Counted from the first letter of the stretch, positions 1 through 7,880 are shown. The stretch: 16,320 bases of DNA from Oscillospiraceae bacterium (GCA_009784085.1 WRCJ01000031.1:1-16320), one strand, 5' to 3'. Program-made: numbers and translations. The notes: generated from the letters alone by a model not told the origin.

Positions 1-1090
1 CGTAGTCCGCGACGGCATGGCCGATATGCCAGTAGATTTGCGGGCAGATGTAATCGACCCATTCGGATTTGACCCAGCGGCGCGAGTCCGCACAGCTCGT
101 AAAGAACCCTTCGTATCCCGCCGTGTCGCTGCCCAGCACATGGGATTTCCTGTTGGCCCAGATGCCCACAGGGCTTACGCCAAACCGGCAGCCGGATCGA
201 GCCGCCCCCACGGCCGCGCCGGTATCCCTTATCAGCGCATCCACGCAGTCGCGCCGCCAGTCGCCGATGTCGTCGAAGTCCGCGCCATATGTTTCGAAGG
301 TGTCTTGGTCGCCAAAGTCCAGGCCGGGGTAAAAATAGTCGTCGAAGTGGATGCCGTCGATGTCGTACGACTGTACCAGCTCCAACACGCCGTCGATGAC
401 CAGTTGCCGGACTTCTGGCAAGCCGGGGTTGAAATACAGGTTGCCGTCTGTGTAACCGACTGTCCAAGAGGGGTTCAGCCGCGCCGGATGGGTTTCGGCC
501 AACAGGCCGGGGTCGTGCCGGGGTTCGCTTGGCGTCCCAATCGCGATGCGGAAGGGGTTGATCCAGGCGTGCAGTTCCAAGCCGCGCGCGTGGGCCTCCT
601 CCACCCAATACGCCAACGGGTCGAAATCCTCGGCCGGCGCCGCGCCTTGGGTTTCGGACAGCCAATCTGACCATGGGAAGATGTCGGAAGCGTATAGGGC
701 GTCGGCGGTCGGGCGCACCTGCAGGATCACCGCCGTGAACCCGATGTCGGCAACGCCCTCCAAGATGTCGGTGGCTTCGCGCTTGAGTTCGTCCACCGAC
801 AGCCCCGGGCGGGACGGATAGTCCAGATTGTACACGGAAGCGACCCACACGCCCCGAAACGCGATGTCACGATCGGATGGCGGTGGGTCGACTGTAGTCG
901 GTTCCGGGGTCGGCGATGCCTCGTCCGGCGTGGGGCTTGGCGTTTCCACCTGCGGCGGCGGGTCCTGTGTCGTTTTGTCCCGGGTCAAATCCCGGGCCAG
1001 ATCCCAGGCGCGGTTTGCTAGAAATATGATCAAAGTTGCCGTCAGGGCGTAAATCAGCTTATACAAGGCTTCTCGTTTCCGTCTTGACAT
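1..1090 (-). CDS. Membrane-anchored family-10-like glycosyl hydrolase (GHL10/YngK type), C-terminus beyond window
   Basis: Partial: starts at ATG 1090 and runs off the left edge after 363 codons without a stop. A short basic N-terminus is followed by a hydrophobic segment at about residues 11-26 (signal anchor or signal peptide), then a Pro/Thr/Ser-rich linker (about 42-74). The catalytic-type domain begins around residue 78 (FRGVWVASVYNLDYPS). Seen motifs: LQVRPTADALY (about 124-134), HAWINPFR (174-181), DGIHFDDYFYP (245-255) and VDYICPQIYWH (345-355), all typical of the DUF187/GHL10 family of secreted glycosidases such as Bacillus YngK. These act outside the membrane on cell-wall or polysaccharide glycans; the substrate is not known. 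An AAAGGA ribosome site precedes the ATG. The gene begins only 12 bp after the stop of the SH3b gene, so the two form an operon. Family is confident, substrate is not. Confidence 0.93.
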   Translation of the reverse strand, partial: MSRRKREALYKLIYALTATLIIFLANRAWDLARDLTRDKTTQDPPPQVETPSPTPDEASPTPEPTTVDPPPSDRDIAFRGVWVASVYNLDYPSRPGLSVDELKREATDILEGVADIGFTAVILQVRPTADALYASDIFPWSDWLSETQGAAPAEDFDPLAYWVEEAHARGLELHAWINPFRIAIGTPSEPRHDPGLLAETHPARLNPSWTVGYTDGNLYFNPGLPEVRQLVIDGVLELVQSYDIDGIHFDDYFYPGLDFGDQDTFETYGADFDDIGDWRRDCVDALIRDTGAAVGAARSGCRFGVSPVGIWANRKSHVLGSDTAGYEGFFTSCADSRRWVKSEWVDYICPQIYWHIGHAVADY

Positions 1091-1102
1091 CACGCAAATC
1101 CT

Positions 1103-2344
1103 TTACTTTGCTGCGTTGTAAGCCTCCATGACTCCATTTTGATGGGTTCTTTCGAAACTTTTATTGCCGTTATGTGTCTTGCTGTTCAAGAAGTGGATGC
1201 AGACCTGCCCGTTCATGCCGTTGCCGCTGATGGTGCCGCTGCCGTGCGGCATCCCGTTGATGGAAGCGGCCATCGTGTGTCCGTTGATGGTCACCCAGAC
1301 CGGCCGCACCGCCCACGACCACTTCTTGCCAAACGTCTTATACATGATGTCGGTGTCCCCTTTGGTCAACGTCTCCACGTCCGCGTGGTTGCCGTTGGAA
1401 AAGCTCTGGACATAGTAGACCGCCCCTGTGCGCACGTCGGTGATCTTGGCGGGCGTATACGTCTTGAAGATCTGCTTGGCTTCGCTCCATGGGGTGAGTT
1501 CGACTTTGCCGTTTTTCTTGGGGGTTTCCGGCTCTTTGTTCTCCTCGGGCTTGCCGGCCTCTTCGCGGACTTCGGCATCATTGGTTTCTTCGGATTCTTC
1601 GTTCTCTTTTATTTCTTCGGCGTCTATGGCACCTCCCGCGTCTTTGGCGCCTTCGTTGTCCTTGGCGCCTTCGTTGTCCTTGGTGACATTATCGGAGTCT
1701 TTTGGGACTTCGCCCTCTTTGTTGTCTTTGTTATCTTTGCTGTCTTTGACGACAACAGGCGCATCGCCCCCGTCCGTGCCTTTAGGTCCTTCCGCGCCCC
1801 CCGCTTTATCGTCGGCTTCCCCGAGGTCTTTGGCTTCTTCGAGATATTCTGACTTGATGTATCCAACCGTCCCGTCCGACAGGGAAATATGCGACCACGC
1901 ATCATCGGCGGCTGTCGAGAGGACTGTCACCTTCACGCCGGCTTTCAATAAGCGCACCACGGCGGACTCTGTCGAGGGCGCCTCCCGGAGGTTGACGCGA
2001 TCGGTGGTCATGTAAACGGCAGGCGCCTCCGATAATTGATCTGCCACCATTTCTTCGGTTGTCGTGATGTCGGCTGTCCCCATGCCTGGGTGGCGCGCTT
2101 CGACATAGTCGCTGATCTCGCTGATGGAGACAGAGGTCTCCGGGGCAGGCTTCCCCTCCTGCTCAGCCGTGTCGGCGGCAGGGTCGGTGAAGGTCGTCAC
2201 ATGGGTTACCGCATAGGGCAGGGAAATGGCCCCCGCTGTGCCCTCGCTGGCCCCTGTATCCATCGTGGAGAGAGGCAAGGAGAGCGCAAGCACCAACGGC
2301 AACCAGACGGTGACGATTTTCTTTAATATTACAGGGAGATGCAT
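1103..2344 (-). CDS. Secreted SH3b-domain protein with conserved C-terminal CIHF-type domain
   Basis: 413 aa from ATG 2344. An in-frame ATG at 2353 exists, but the GGAGG site lies only 4 nt from it and 9 nt from 2344, so 2344 is preferred. Order: hydrophobic export signal (about 3-28); a bacterial SH3 domain (about 110-168; VNLREAPSTESAVV through GTVGYIKSEYLEE) of the kind that binds peptidoglycan; a very acidic/lysine-rich low-complexity linker (about 171-282) rich in KDN, EGAKD and EE; and a C-terminal domain (about 283-413) with PWSEAKQIF, NHADVETL, WSWAVRPVWV, ASINGMPHG and CIHFLNSKTH. I remember this C-terminal domain as recurring in clostridial SH3 proteins, but I know no proven activity. 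The conserved Cys382, His384 and His391 could be catalytic (inference). It probably acts at the cell wall. It is first gene of an operon with the downstream glycosidase, under the promoter at 2410-2438. Confidence 0.9.
   Translation of the reverse strand: MHLPVILKKIVTVWLPLVLALSLPLSTMDTGASEGTAGAISLPYAVTHVTTFTDPAADTAEQEGKPAPETSVSISEISDYVEARHPGMGTADITTTEEMVADQLSEAPAVYMTTDRVNLREAPSTESAVVRLLKAGVKVTVLSTAADDAWSHISLSDGTVGYIKSEYLEEAKDLGEADDKAGGAEGPKGTDGGDAPVVVKDSKDNKDNKEGEVPKDSDNVTKDNEGAKDNEGAKDAGGAIDAEEIKENEESEETNDAEVREEAGKPEENKEPETPKKNGKVELTPWSEAKQIFKTYTPAKITDVRTGAVYYVQSFSNGNHADVETLTKGDTDIMYKTFGKKWSWAVRPVWVTINGHTMAASINGMPHGSGTISGNGMNGQVCIHFLNSKTHNGNKSFERTHQNGVMEAYNAAK
1644..1679. repeat. 18-bp tandem repeat, two exact copies, in the SH3b protein linker
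   Basis: Two identical 18-bp units (1644-1661 and 1662-1679) lie head to tail inside the linker of the SH3b gene. They encode the repeated KDNEGA hexapeptide, so the duplication stays in frame. Confidence 0.85.
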
Positions 2345-2367
2345 AACATCCATCCTCCGCTTCTTTG

Positions 2368-2394
2368 TTTTCTTCGGTTTTCTTCGGTTTTCTT
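2368..2394. repeat. 10-bp tandem repeat in the 5' leader of the SH3b operon
   Basis: Units TTTTCTTCGG at 2368-2377 and 2378-2387, with a partial third unit to 2394. On the transcribed minus strand the unit reads CCGAAGAAAA. It sits between the promoter (2410-2438) and the ribosome binding site, so it is part of the untranslated leader. A leader repeat with the same ACCGAA core and the same 10-bp period occurs in front of the glycosyltransferase operon (7881-7928). Confidence 0.7.
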
Positions 2395-2409
2395 TCTTCC
2401 GCTGTTTCT

Positions 2410-2438
2410 ACTATACCACATGCCGCCGGGTTTGTCAA
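2410..2438 (-). promoter_or_regulatory. Sigma-A promoter of the SH3b/glycosidase operon
   Basis: On the minus strand TTGACA (2438-2433) is separated by exactly 17 bp from TATAGT (2415-2410), with an extended -10 TGTGG directly before it. This leaves a leader of about 60 nt to the ATG at 2344. Confidence 0.85.
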
Positions 2439-2482
2439 TGAATTTTGTAACCGTTTGTCACGGCTTTTGTAACTGGTTGTCA
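2433..2482. promoter_or_regulatory. Ladder of T(G/T)ACAA repeats (PhoP/WalR-like operator)
   Basis: On the minus strand the hexamers TGACAA, TTACAA, TGACAA, TTACAA, TGACAA follow each other with start-to-start distances of 10, 12, 10 and 13 bp, the last one merging with the -35 element. Seen as larger units, two 18-bp direct repeats (2443-2460 and 2465-2482, 16 of 18 identical) are 22 bp apart, two helical turns. Direct repeats with about 11-bp period upstream of -35 are the usual binding pattern of OmpR-family regulators; read on the plus strand the TGTAAC half-sites also resemble WalR boxes (TGTWAH pairs). That a regulator binds here is inference. Confidence 0.55.
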
Positions 2483-2507
2483 TTCTTTTGTTTTTCTTTT
2501 TTTTTGC

Positions 2508-2536
2508 GTGACGCTTAGGGCAATCTGTGGTATGAT
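2508..2536 (+). promoter_or_regulatory. Promoter of tmcAL with extended -10
   Basis: GTGACG (2508-2513), 17-bp spacer, TATGAT (2531-2536), preceded by TGG giving an extended -10. It lies about 50 bp upstream of the tmcAL start codon and is divergent from the SH3b promoter. Confidence 0.65.
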
Positions 2537-2587
2537 GAATGTCAAATTGTAGGCGAATGCAAGTGAATGCAAGCGAGGTGTTCCGCC

Positions 2588-3886
2588 ATGCCGCGGCCGG
2601 TCGTTGGGATCATCGCCGAGTATAACCCGTTTCACAACGGTCACGTATTCCACATCGCCCGCACCCGGTCGATGCTGCCGGGGGCGGCCGTCGTGTGCGT
2701 CATGAGCGGGCATGTCACCCAGCGGGGCAGCTTGTCGGTTTGCCGGAAGCAGGCTCGCGCCGCCATGGCCATAAGCGGCGGCGCGGATTTGGTGCTGGAA
2801 CTGCCCGCCCTGTATTCCTGCGACGCCGCCGAATGCTTTGCGCTCGCCGGCGTGGCGTTGTTTTACGCCACGGGGGTTGTCACGCACCTGTCCTTCGGCA
2901 GCGAAAGCGGTTGCCTCGAAGCCCTTATCGCCGCCGCCGGGACACTGGGTGACCCCGCCTTTGCCCCCGCGCAAGCCGCCGCGCTGGAACAGGGGCTGTC
3001 CTATCCGGCCGCGCGGCAACGAGCCTTCCGGCTTCTCGACCCAGCATCGGCCGCCTTGCTGGATGGCCACCCGAACGATATGCTGGGCGTGGAATACCTA
3101 TGCGCCCTTCGGCGCCTGGGCGGTGGCGTCAGCGGCGTCAGCGGCGGCGGCGTCAACGGCGTCAGCGGCGGCGGCGGCGTCAGCGGCATCGCCCCGATAG
3201 CTGTCCGGCGCGAGGGCGCCTCCCACGACGCCCCACAGCCGATCGGGCGTTTTGCCACAGCCTCCTATGTGCGGGCAAAGTGGTTGTCCGGGCAAAGCGC
3301 ACGGGCATTTGTCCCGGCCAAGGCACAGCTGTTATGGAAAACCGAGCGGGATGCCGGGCGCGCACCGGTATCCCTCGCCAACTGCGAGACGGCTGTCATG
3401 TCCGCATTGCGCCGCATGGCCCCGGAGGATTTCCGGGCGTTGCCCGGCGTCTCCGAGGGCCTGGAGCACCGGTTGGCCCGCGCCGCCAGCCGCGCTGTCT
3501 CGCCGGAGGAGTTCTACGCGCTGGTCAAAACCAAGCGCTACACACATGCCCGCATCCGCCGCATCGCGCTGCGCGCCTATATGGACTTGCCCCATCCCCC
3601 CGCGCCCGCACCCGCCCACACCCCCGCGCCGCCCTATTTGCGCGTGCTGGCGGCCAACAGGACAGGCCTGTCCCTCTTGCGCGACATGAAAAAAGCCGCC
3701 ACCCTGCCCATTATCACCAAACCGGCGTCGGCGCGGCGACTGGGGGATGCGGCGAGGGATTGTTTCCTGCGCGAGGCGCGGGTGACCGACCTCTACGCGC
3801 TGTGCTATCCGGAAAGGATCCGGCGCGCCGGGGGTCAGGAGTGGACCGAAGGGCCTTATATCGATGACAATGAAGAAAAGAGTTGA
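2588..3886 (+). CDS. tmcAL: tRNA(Met) cytidine acetate ligase (YlbM/TmcAL family)
   Basis: 432 aa. The family enzyme uses acetate and ATP to acetylate the wobble cytidine (ac4C34) of elongator tRNA-Met in the cytoplasm. The diagnostic N-terminus is present: VGIIAEYNPFHNGH at residues 6-19, including the nucleotidyltransferase HIGH-like FHNGH, followed by VVCVMSGHVTQRG, FGSES and NDMLGVEYL, all typical of the family. Start: ATG 2588 is preceded by GAGGTG with 7-nt spacing and the core begins right after it; an in-frame ATG at 2567 is upstream of that site and would add seven poor residues. Length is close to the usual ~400 aa, the excess being a Gly/Val/Ser tract at about 178-201 between NDMLGVEYLCALRRL and the next conserved part, and a short Pro/Ala tract near 335-348. 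The MFS gene overlaps its end by 23 bp. Confidence 0.95.
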   Translation: MPRPVVGIIAEYNPFHNGHVFHIARTRSMLPGAAVVCVMSGHVTQRGSLSVCRKQARAAMAISGGADLVLELPALYSCDAAECFALAGVALFYATGVVTHLSFGSESGCLEALIAAAGTLGDPAFAPAQAAALEQGLSYPAARQRAFRLLDPASAALLDGHPNDMLGVEYLCALRRLGGGVSGVSGGGVNGVSGGGGVSGIAPIAVRREGASHDAPQPIGRFATASYVRAKWLSGQSARAFVPAKAQLLWKTERDAGRAPVSLANCETAVMSALRRMAPEDFRALPGVSEGLEHRLARAASRAVSPEEFYALVKTKRYTHARIRRIALRAYMDLPHPPAPAPAHTPAPPYLRVLAANRTGLSLLRDMKKAATLPIITKPASARRLGDAARDCFLREARVTDLYALCYPERIRRAGGQEWTEGPYIDDNEEKS

Positions 3887-5264
3887 CCATTCGCCCATGA
3901 GCCATTCGTCAACGAGTACTCCGCCAGCGCAACATTCGCCCGCGAGCACTCCACCAGTGCAACATTCGCCCACGAGTACTCCACCAGCGCAGCATTCGCC
4001 CGCGAGCCATTCGTTGTTGCGGACGTTGGCGGAATTGCGCGGCAACCCGAGGATCTGTGTCCTCACAGAGCCTTTGTGGGCTATCCCTTTCAGCCTGTAT
4101 TCGCCCTTTGTGTCGCTCTACATGGCGGCGTTGCTGTTGAGCGACACGCAAATCGGGATCGTGGCGTCTGTCTCCCTGTTCTCGCAGGCGTTGGGGGCTT
4201 TGCTCGGCGGCGTGCTCTCCGACAAGCTGGGGCGGAAATTGACCACCGTGCTTTTTGATCTGATTTCCTGGACTGTGCCCTGCCTGCTGTGGGCTTTTTC
4301 ACAGAATTTCTGGTGGTTTGTCGTGGCGGCGGGCCTGAACGGGCTGTTGCAAATCACGAATATCTCGTGGAACTGTCTCTTGGTGGAGGATGCGGAAGGG
4401 GGGGCGCTTGTCCGCGTTTTCTCTTTAATCCACTTGGCTGGCCAGATGTCCGTGGTATTCGCGCCCTTCGCCGCGCTGCTTGTGGATGGGCTTACCATCG
4501 TGCCCGCCATGAGGATATTGTATCTGTTCAGCTTTTTTTCCATGACAGCCAAGTTTGTCGTCCTGTACAGATTCTGTGACGAAACGAAAACCGGCCGCGT
4601 CAGGAAGCGCGAAACGGCCGGCATGTCTATCTTCGCGATCCTTTTCGGCTACGGGAAGATCTTCACCCGGGTGTTTTCTTCCTCCTCGATGGTGCTTGCC
4701 CTGGTGATATCCGCCTGTTTCACGATGATCGGTATCGCGGGGAATTTCTTTGGGTTGTACGTTACGAACGAACTGTCCCTCCCCGAGGGCTACCTGGCGT
4801 ATTTCCCCATTCTGCGTGCGGTTGTCATCACTTTCTTCCTGTTTGTTGTCCAACCTAGGGTCAGCCGGCTTGGCTTCCGGCGCCCCATGCTGGCCGGCGT
4901 CCTGTGTTACGTTGCCGGGCATGCCGCGTTGATCTTTGTAAATAAAGAAAGCTTTGCCGCTTCGCTTGCGACCGCGCTGGCGTTCGTCTTTCTGGAAGCC
5001 TGCGCGTTCAGTTTGGTCATGCCGCGCAAAGACGCCATTGTCGCCCTGTTTGTCCAGCCGGGCGAGAGAGCCAGGATTGTCAGCGTCATGATGTTCGTCA
5101 CGCTCGCGATCAGTATCCCCTTCGGGTATCTGGTGGGCTGGCTTTCCGATATGGACAGGAGGCTTCCGTTTCTGTTGAACCTCGTTATTTTTGCGGTGTC
5201 GTTCGTGATCATCGCGGCGAGCGGAAGGCTGCAAGGGGAACATGCTCAAGGGGAACATGTGTAG
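3864..5264 (+). CDS. Major facilitator superfamily (MFS) transporter
   Basis: 466 aa, integral membrane protein with about 11-12 predicted hydrophobic segments from residue ~75 to ~455. The MFS motif A signature appears as GGVLSDKLGRK between the second and third segments (about residues 111-121), so the family call is firm; no substrate can be read from the sequence. The N-terminal ~50 residues before the first membrane segment are unusual: Ser/Thr/Pro/His-rich with a 10-residue repeat (STPPAQHSPA). Start is uncertain: ATG 3864 overlaps tmcAL by 23 bp and would be translationally coupled, ATG 3870 and ATG 3897 are alternatives, and none has a strong ribosome site. Convergent with the SDR gene, 52 bp apart, with only a weak 5-bp hairpin (5287-5306) between them. 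Confidence 0.88.
   Translation: MTMKKRVDHSPMSHSSTSTPPAQHSPASTPPVQHSPTSTPPAQHSPASHSLLRTLAELRGNPRICVLTEPLWAIPFSLYSPFVSLYMAALLLSDTQIGIVASVSLFSQALGALLGGVLSDKLGRKLTTVLFDLISWTVPCLLWAFSQNFWWFVVAAGLNGLLQITNISWNCLLVEDAEGGALVRVFSLIHLAGQMSVVFAPFAALLVDGLTIVPAMRILYLFSFFSMTAKFVVLYRFCDETKTGRVRKRETAGMSIFAILFGYGKIFTRVFSSSSMVLALVISACFTMIGIAGNFFGLYVTNELSLPEGYLAYFPILRAVVITFFLFVVQPRVSRLGFRRPMLAGVLCYVAGHAALIFVNKESFAASLATALAFVFLEACAFSLVMPRKDAIVALFVQPGERARIVSVMMFVTLAISIPFGYLVGWLSDMDRRLPFLLNLVIFAVSFVIIAASGRLQGEHAQGEHV
3911..4012. repeat. 30-bp tandem repeat in the MFS N-terminus
   Basis: Three units of exactly 30 bp (3911-3940, 3941-3970, 3971-4000) plus a partial fourth to 4012, differing by a few bases each. Because 30 is a multiple of three, copy changes keep the reading frame. 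Each unit encodes a ten-residue STPPxQHSPx motif. Confidence 0.85.
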
Positions 5265-5316
5265 ACAGCAAACAGAGCAAACAGGCGGGAACGGCATTCT
5301 ATTCCCTCCAGTGCCC

Positions 5317-6147
5317 CTAGAGGTACTTCATGCGCAGGACCCACGCGATGGTCCTGGACGGCAACAACCTTCGCAGCAGTGCCAGCGTCTTGTACGACAT
5401 CCCCACCGCCCGCCGCGTCGGCGGGTTTTTCCTTCTCGCCAAACGCAACGTCACACGGGCTACCTTTCCCGGGCTGTGGCCGTTTTGTTCGTCCACGGCC
5501 ATACAATCCACAGCCTTTTGACAGGCTTCCGCGTAGGGGGAACCCTCCGGCAAAGCCGATTCACGCGCATCGGTAAAGCCGGTGCGCGTGTCGCCCGGCT
5601 CTATGATACAGGCTCTGATGCCAAGGGGGCGCCCCTCCATACGCAGGGCCTCGCAATAGGCTTCCAACGCAAACTTCGTAGAGGAGTAATGGCTCTGGTA
5701 GGGGATGGGGATCAGGCCCGCCATCGAACCCATCAACAACACCAACCCGCCGCCGCGCGCCCGAAAGATGGGGAGTATATGGCGGTTGACTTGCAGCACG
5801 CCAAAATAGTTGGTCTCAAACTGTTCGCGGACGGCTTCGAGGGGGGTGTCCTCCGCCGCGCCCGCTATGCCGAAGCCAGCGCAATGAAGGACAATGCCGA
5901 TGTCATCCCCCGCGTCCCCCGCGATGCGCATAACGCTGACAGCCGCCGCCACCGAGGCGTCGTCGCGCACGTCGCATGCCAGGGGGCGAATGCTGCCTGC
6001 CCCCATGTCGCGGGCCTCTCCCCCGGCCCGCCGGGACAGCGCCCAAACCCGATATCCCTGGTTGGCGAAAGCTTCCGCGCAGGCCAACCCAATCCCGGAA
6101 CCGGCGCCAGTGATGACAATTGTCCGACCGTACGGGAATGCGTCCAT
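5317..6147 (-). CDS. Short-chain dehydrogenase/reductase (SDR), classical type
   Basis: 276 aa, NAD(P)-dependent oxidoreductase of unknown substrate. Seen: Rossmann glycine motif TGAGSGIG (13-20), acidic CDV (58-60), HCAG (88-91, in place of the usual NNAG), NYFG with Asn113, Ser141, and the catalytic Tyr154-x3-Lys158 (YSSTK), then EPGDTRTGF (about 187-195). All four catalytic positions of classical SDRs (Asn, Ser, Tyr, Lys) are kept. Length is normal, with a basic C-terminal extension that could lie against the membrane. The ATG follows the glycosyltransferase stop by only 4 bp, and its AAAGGA ribosome site lies inside the last codons of that gene, so the pair is co-translated. Context suggests a lipid or sugar-lipid substrate, which is inference. 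Confidence 0.92.
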   Translation of the reverse strand: MDAFPYGRTIVITGAGSGIGLACAEAFANQGYRVWALSRRAGGEARDMGAGSIRPLACDVRDDASVAAAVSVMRIAGDAGDDIGIVLHCAGFGIAGAAEDTPLEAVREQFETNYFGVLQVNRHILPIFRARGGGLVLLMGSMAGLIPIPYQSHYSSTKFALEAYCEALRMEGRPLGIRACIIEPGDTRTGFTDARESALPEGSPYAEACQKAVDCMAVDEQNGHSPGKVARVTLRLARRKNPPTRRAVGMSYKTLALLRRLLPSRTIAWVLRMKYL

Positions 6148-6151
6148 TTTG

Positions 6152-7849
6152 CTACAGATCCTTTAACATTTCTTCGATGATTTTGAGTTCTTCTTCCCCT
6201 TCTGGCTTCTCTGGCTTCTCCGGTCGCTTCTGCCGCCCCGCTCGCGCCGGTCGCCCCGGCGGCGGCGGCGGTGTTGTTGCCGGTGCCGGTGTCGGCGGTG
6301 TCGCGGGAGTCGGTGGCGGCATCGGCGGCGGCGGCGCTGTTGTCGTCGGTTTCGTCGCTGTTGTTGTTGTTGTCGCCGATTTCGTTGTTGTCGCTGTCGT
6401 CGTCGGCCTCGCAGTCGACCTCGCAGTCGACCTCGCAGCCGGCCTCGCGGGAGCCATCGCCATCGCCGGTAAGCCGCCGCCCTCCTTGCACTGTGCACGC
6501 AAATCCTGTATCAGGAAGCCTGCCACAACGGCAAGGAGTAGCGCCGGCGCCCACATGGAAAAGGGCAGGTTTTGCCAAAACAGATAGGCGTGATAGCCGG
6601 CGTATGAGGCGTAGACCACCATGGGCGCGATATAGAACCTCTTGGGGTGGACAATGGCGTAGAGGACCGCGAACACGTCGGCCATGTAGAAATACCGCTC
6701 GTGCATGCTGGGCAGGCACCATGGGATGGCGATGCAAAAAAACAGCGCGATGGTCAGCAGGATGGTGTTGCTGATGTACTTTATCCGATGGGACAGCCAA
6801 TACAGCGCGAGGATCAGCGTCAGCGCGGCGGCTACGATACCCGCGGTAAAGAAGGGGGCGCCCGAAAACTCACCGGCCCTATTCATATCCAATAAGGCAA
6901 ACGCCGAGGGGGAGTTTAGATTGAGGTAACTGCTATACCGCGTGGTTTGGTCGAAATAGATGGTAAACAGGGTCGCGACGGGGCGGCCCAGCAACAGCGC
7001 GGGCGAGCAGGCCAGCAGGTAGGCGGCGGGGAATGCCAGCATATGCCGCACTTTGAGCCGCCGTGTCATGAGGAAGACGATAAGCATGGGCAAGAAGAAG
7101 ACGGCTTGCAATTTGAACGCGAAGGCGATGCCTGCCATGGCCACGGCGATCCACGGTCGCCCGCGCAGCACATATAGCAGGCATAGAAGCGCGAACACAG
7201 CGTACAGGACATCGCACTGCGCCCAGTAGGCGCTGTTGAGCCAAACGGTGGGCACAAAGAGGACGGCGCCCAACGCGAACAGGCTTTTCCTCTCGGGCAG
7301 CCCCCATTGCTTGACAAGGGCCATCGCCGTCCAGGCCAGGATAAAATCGGCCACGATGGAGACAAACTTGATGAGCAGCAAATCGTCCAACGGCAGATAG
7401 GACAGCAGGGCCAGCAAATATAGATAGGGCACGTTATAGTCGCTGCTGGTCATCTTGCCCAAGGCCGCAAAGCCGCCGCCTTCACGCAGTTCATTCATCC
7501 AGGCGGACAGGAACGCATCGTAGTCGTTTGTCACGCGATCCAGGCAGGCGGCCCGCAGGTACACCGCCAGCAACAGGATGAGGCCCATCAACATAAATGA
7601 GCCCGCCTCAACGGGTTCGTCGCGCAGCAGCAGGATGGTCATGAGCGTTGTCGTAAGCAACAGGAACAGGACCATCGCCACGAAGTGATCGTTATCGTTG
7701 CCATGCTCGTAGTAGCTCAAGGCATGCCCCACCAGCAGCGGGGACAAGCAAATCAGCCCGATAGCCAACGCTGCCCGGGAGGAGAAGGGGAAGGGTCGCG
7801 CGGGGATCCCGGGCGGTTTTTTGTTTTGGGAATCCATTTTGGAATCCAT
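6152..7849 (-). CDS. Polytopic membrane glycosyltransferase, Gpi18/mannosyltransferase-like (GT-C fold)
   Basis: 565 aa. Start ATG 7849 has a perfect AGGAGG (7857-7862) with 7-nt spacing; ATG 7837 is an alternative. From about residue 25 to 445 there are roughly 11-12 hydrophobic segments. Between the second and third membrane blocks lies TNDYDAFLSAW ... DYNVPYLYLLA, and later NSAYWAQCDVLYAVFALL and PSMHERYFYMADVF; this pattern matches the Gpi18-like bacterial mannosyltransferase group (COG5542), GT-C enzymes that use lipid-linked sugars at the outer membrane face. Acceptor is unknown. The last ~110 residues are a low-complexity tail rich in Ala/Thr/Pro/Lys/Arg ending in a Lys/Glu helix (EGEEELKIIEEMLKDL); it is encoded by microsatellite-like DNA, including a 12-bp repeat near 6407-6438. 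First gene of an operon with the SDR. Confidence 0.85.
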   Translation of the reverse strand: MDSKMDSQNKKPPGIPARPFPFSSRAALAIGLICLSPLLVGHALSYYEHGNDNDHFVAMVLFLLLTTTLMTILLLRDEPVEAGSFMLMGLILLLAVYLRAACLDRVTNDYDAFLSAWMNELREGGGFAALGKMTSSDYNVPYLYLLALLSYLPLDDLLLIKFVSIVADFILAWTAMALVKQWGLPERKSLFALGAVLFVPTVWLNSAYWAQCDVLYAVFALLCLLYVLRGRPWIAVAMAGIAFAFKLQAVFFLPMLIVFLMTRRLKVRHMLAFPAAYLLACSPALLLGRPVATLFTIYFDQTTRYSSYLNLNSPSAFALLDMNRAGEFSGAPFFTAGIVAAALTLILALYWLSHRIKYISNTILLTIALFFCIAIPWCLPSMHERYFYMADVFAVLYAIVHPKRFYIAPMVVYASYAGYHAYLFWQNLPFSMWAPALLLAVVAGFLIQDLRAQCKEGGGLPAMAMAPARPAARSTARSTARPTTTATTTKSATTTTTATKPTTTAPPPPMPPPTPATPPTPAPATTPPPPPGRPARAGRQKRPEKPEKPEGEEELKIIEEMLKDL

Positions 7850-7880
7850 GCCGCTGCCTCCTAAGTAGGTTCGGTAGTAT

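Noticed and set aside
3332..5297. Minus-strand open frames opposite tmcAL and the MFS gene
   Set aside because: Mirror frames of high-GC coding DNA; the plus-strand frames carry clear family motifs and the antisense products do not.
5287..5306. Hairpin between the convergent MFS and SDR genes as a terminator
   Set aside because: Only a 5-bp stem with a 10-nt loop and no T run; not enough to call.
5242..6180. Plus-strand open frame of 312 codons opposite the SDR gene
   Set aside because: Shadow of a gene with a full SDR motif set; no independent motifs or ribosome site.
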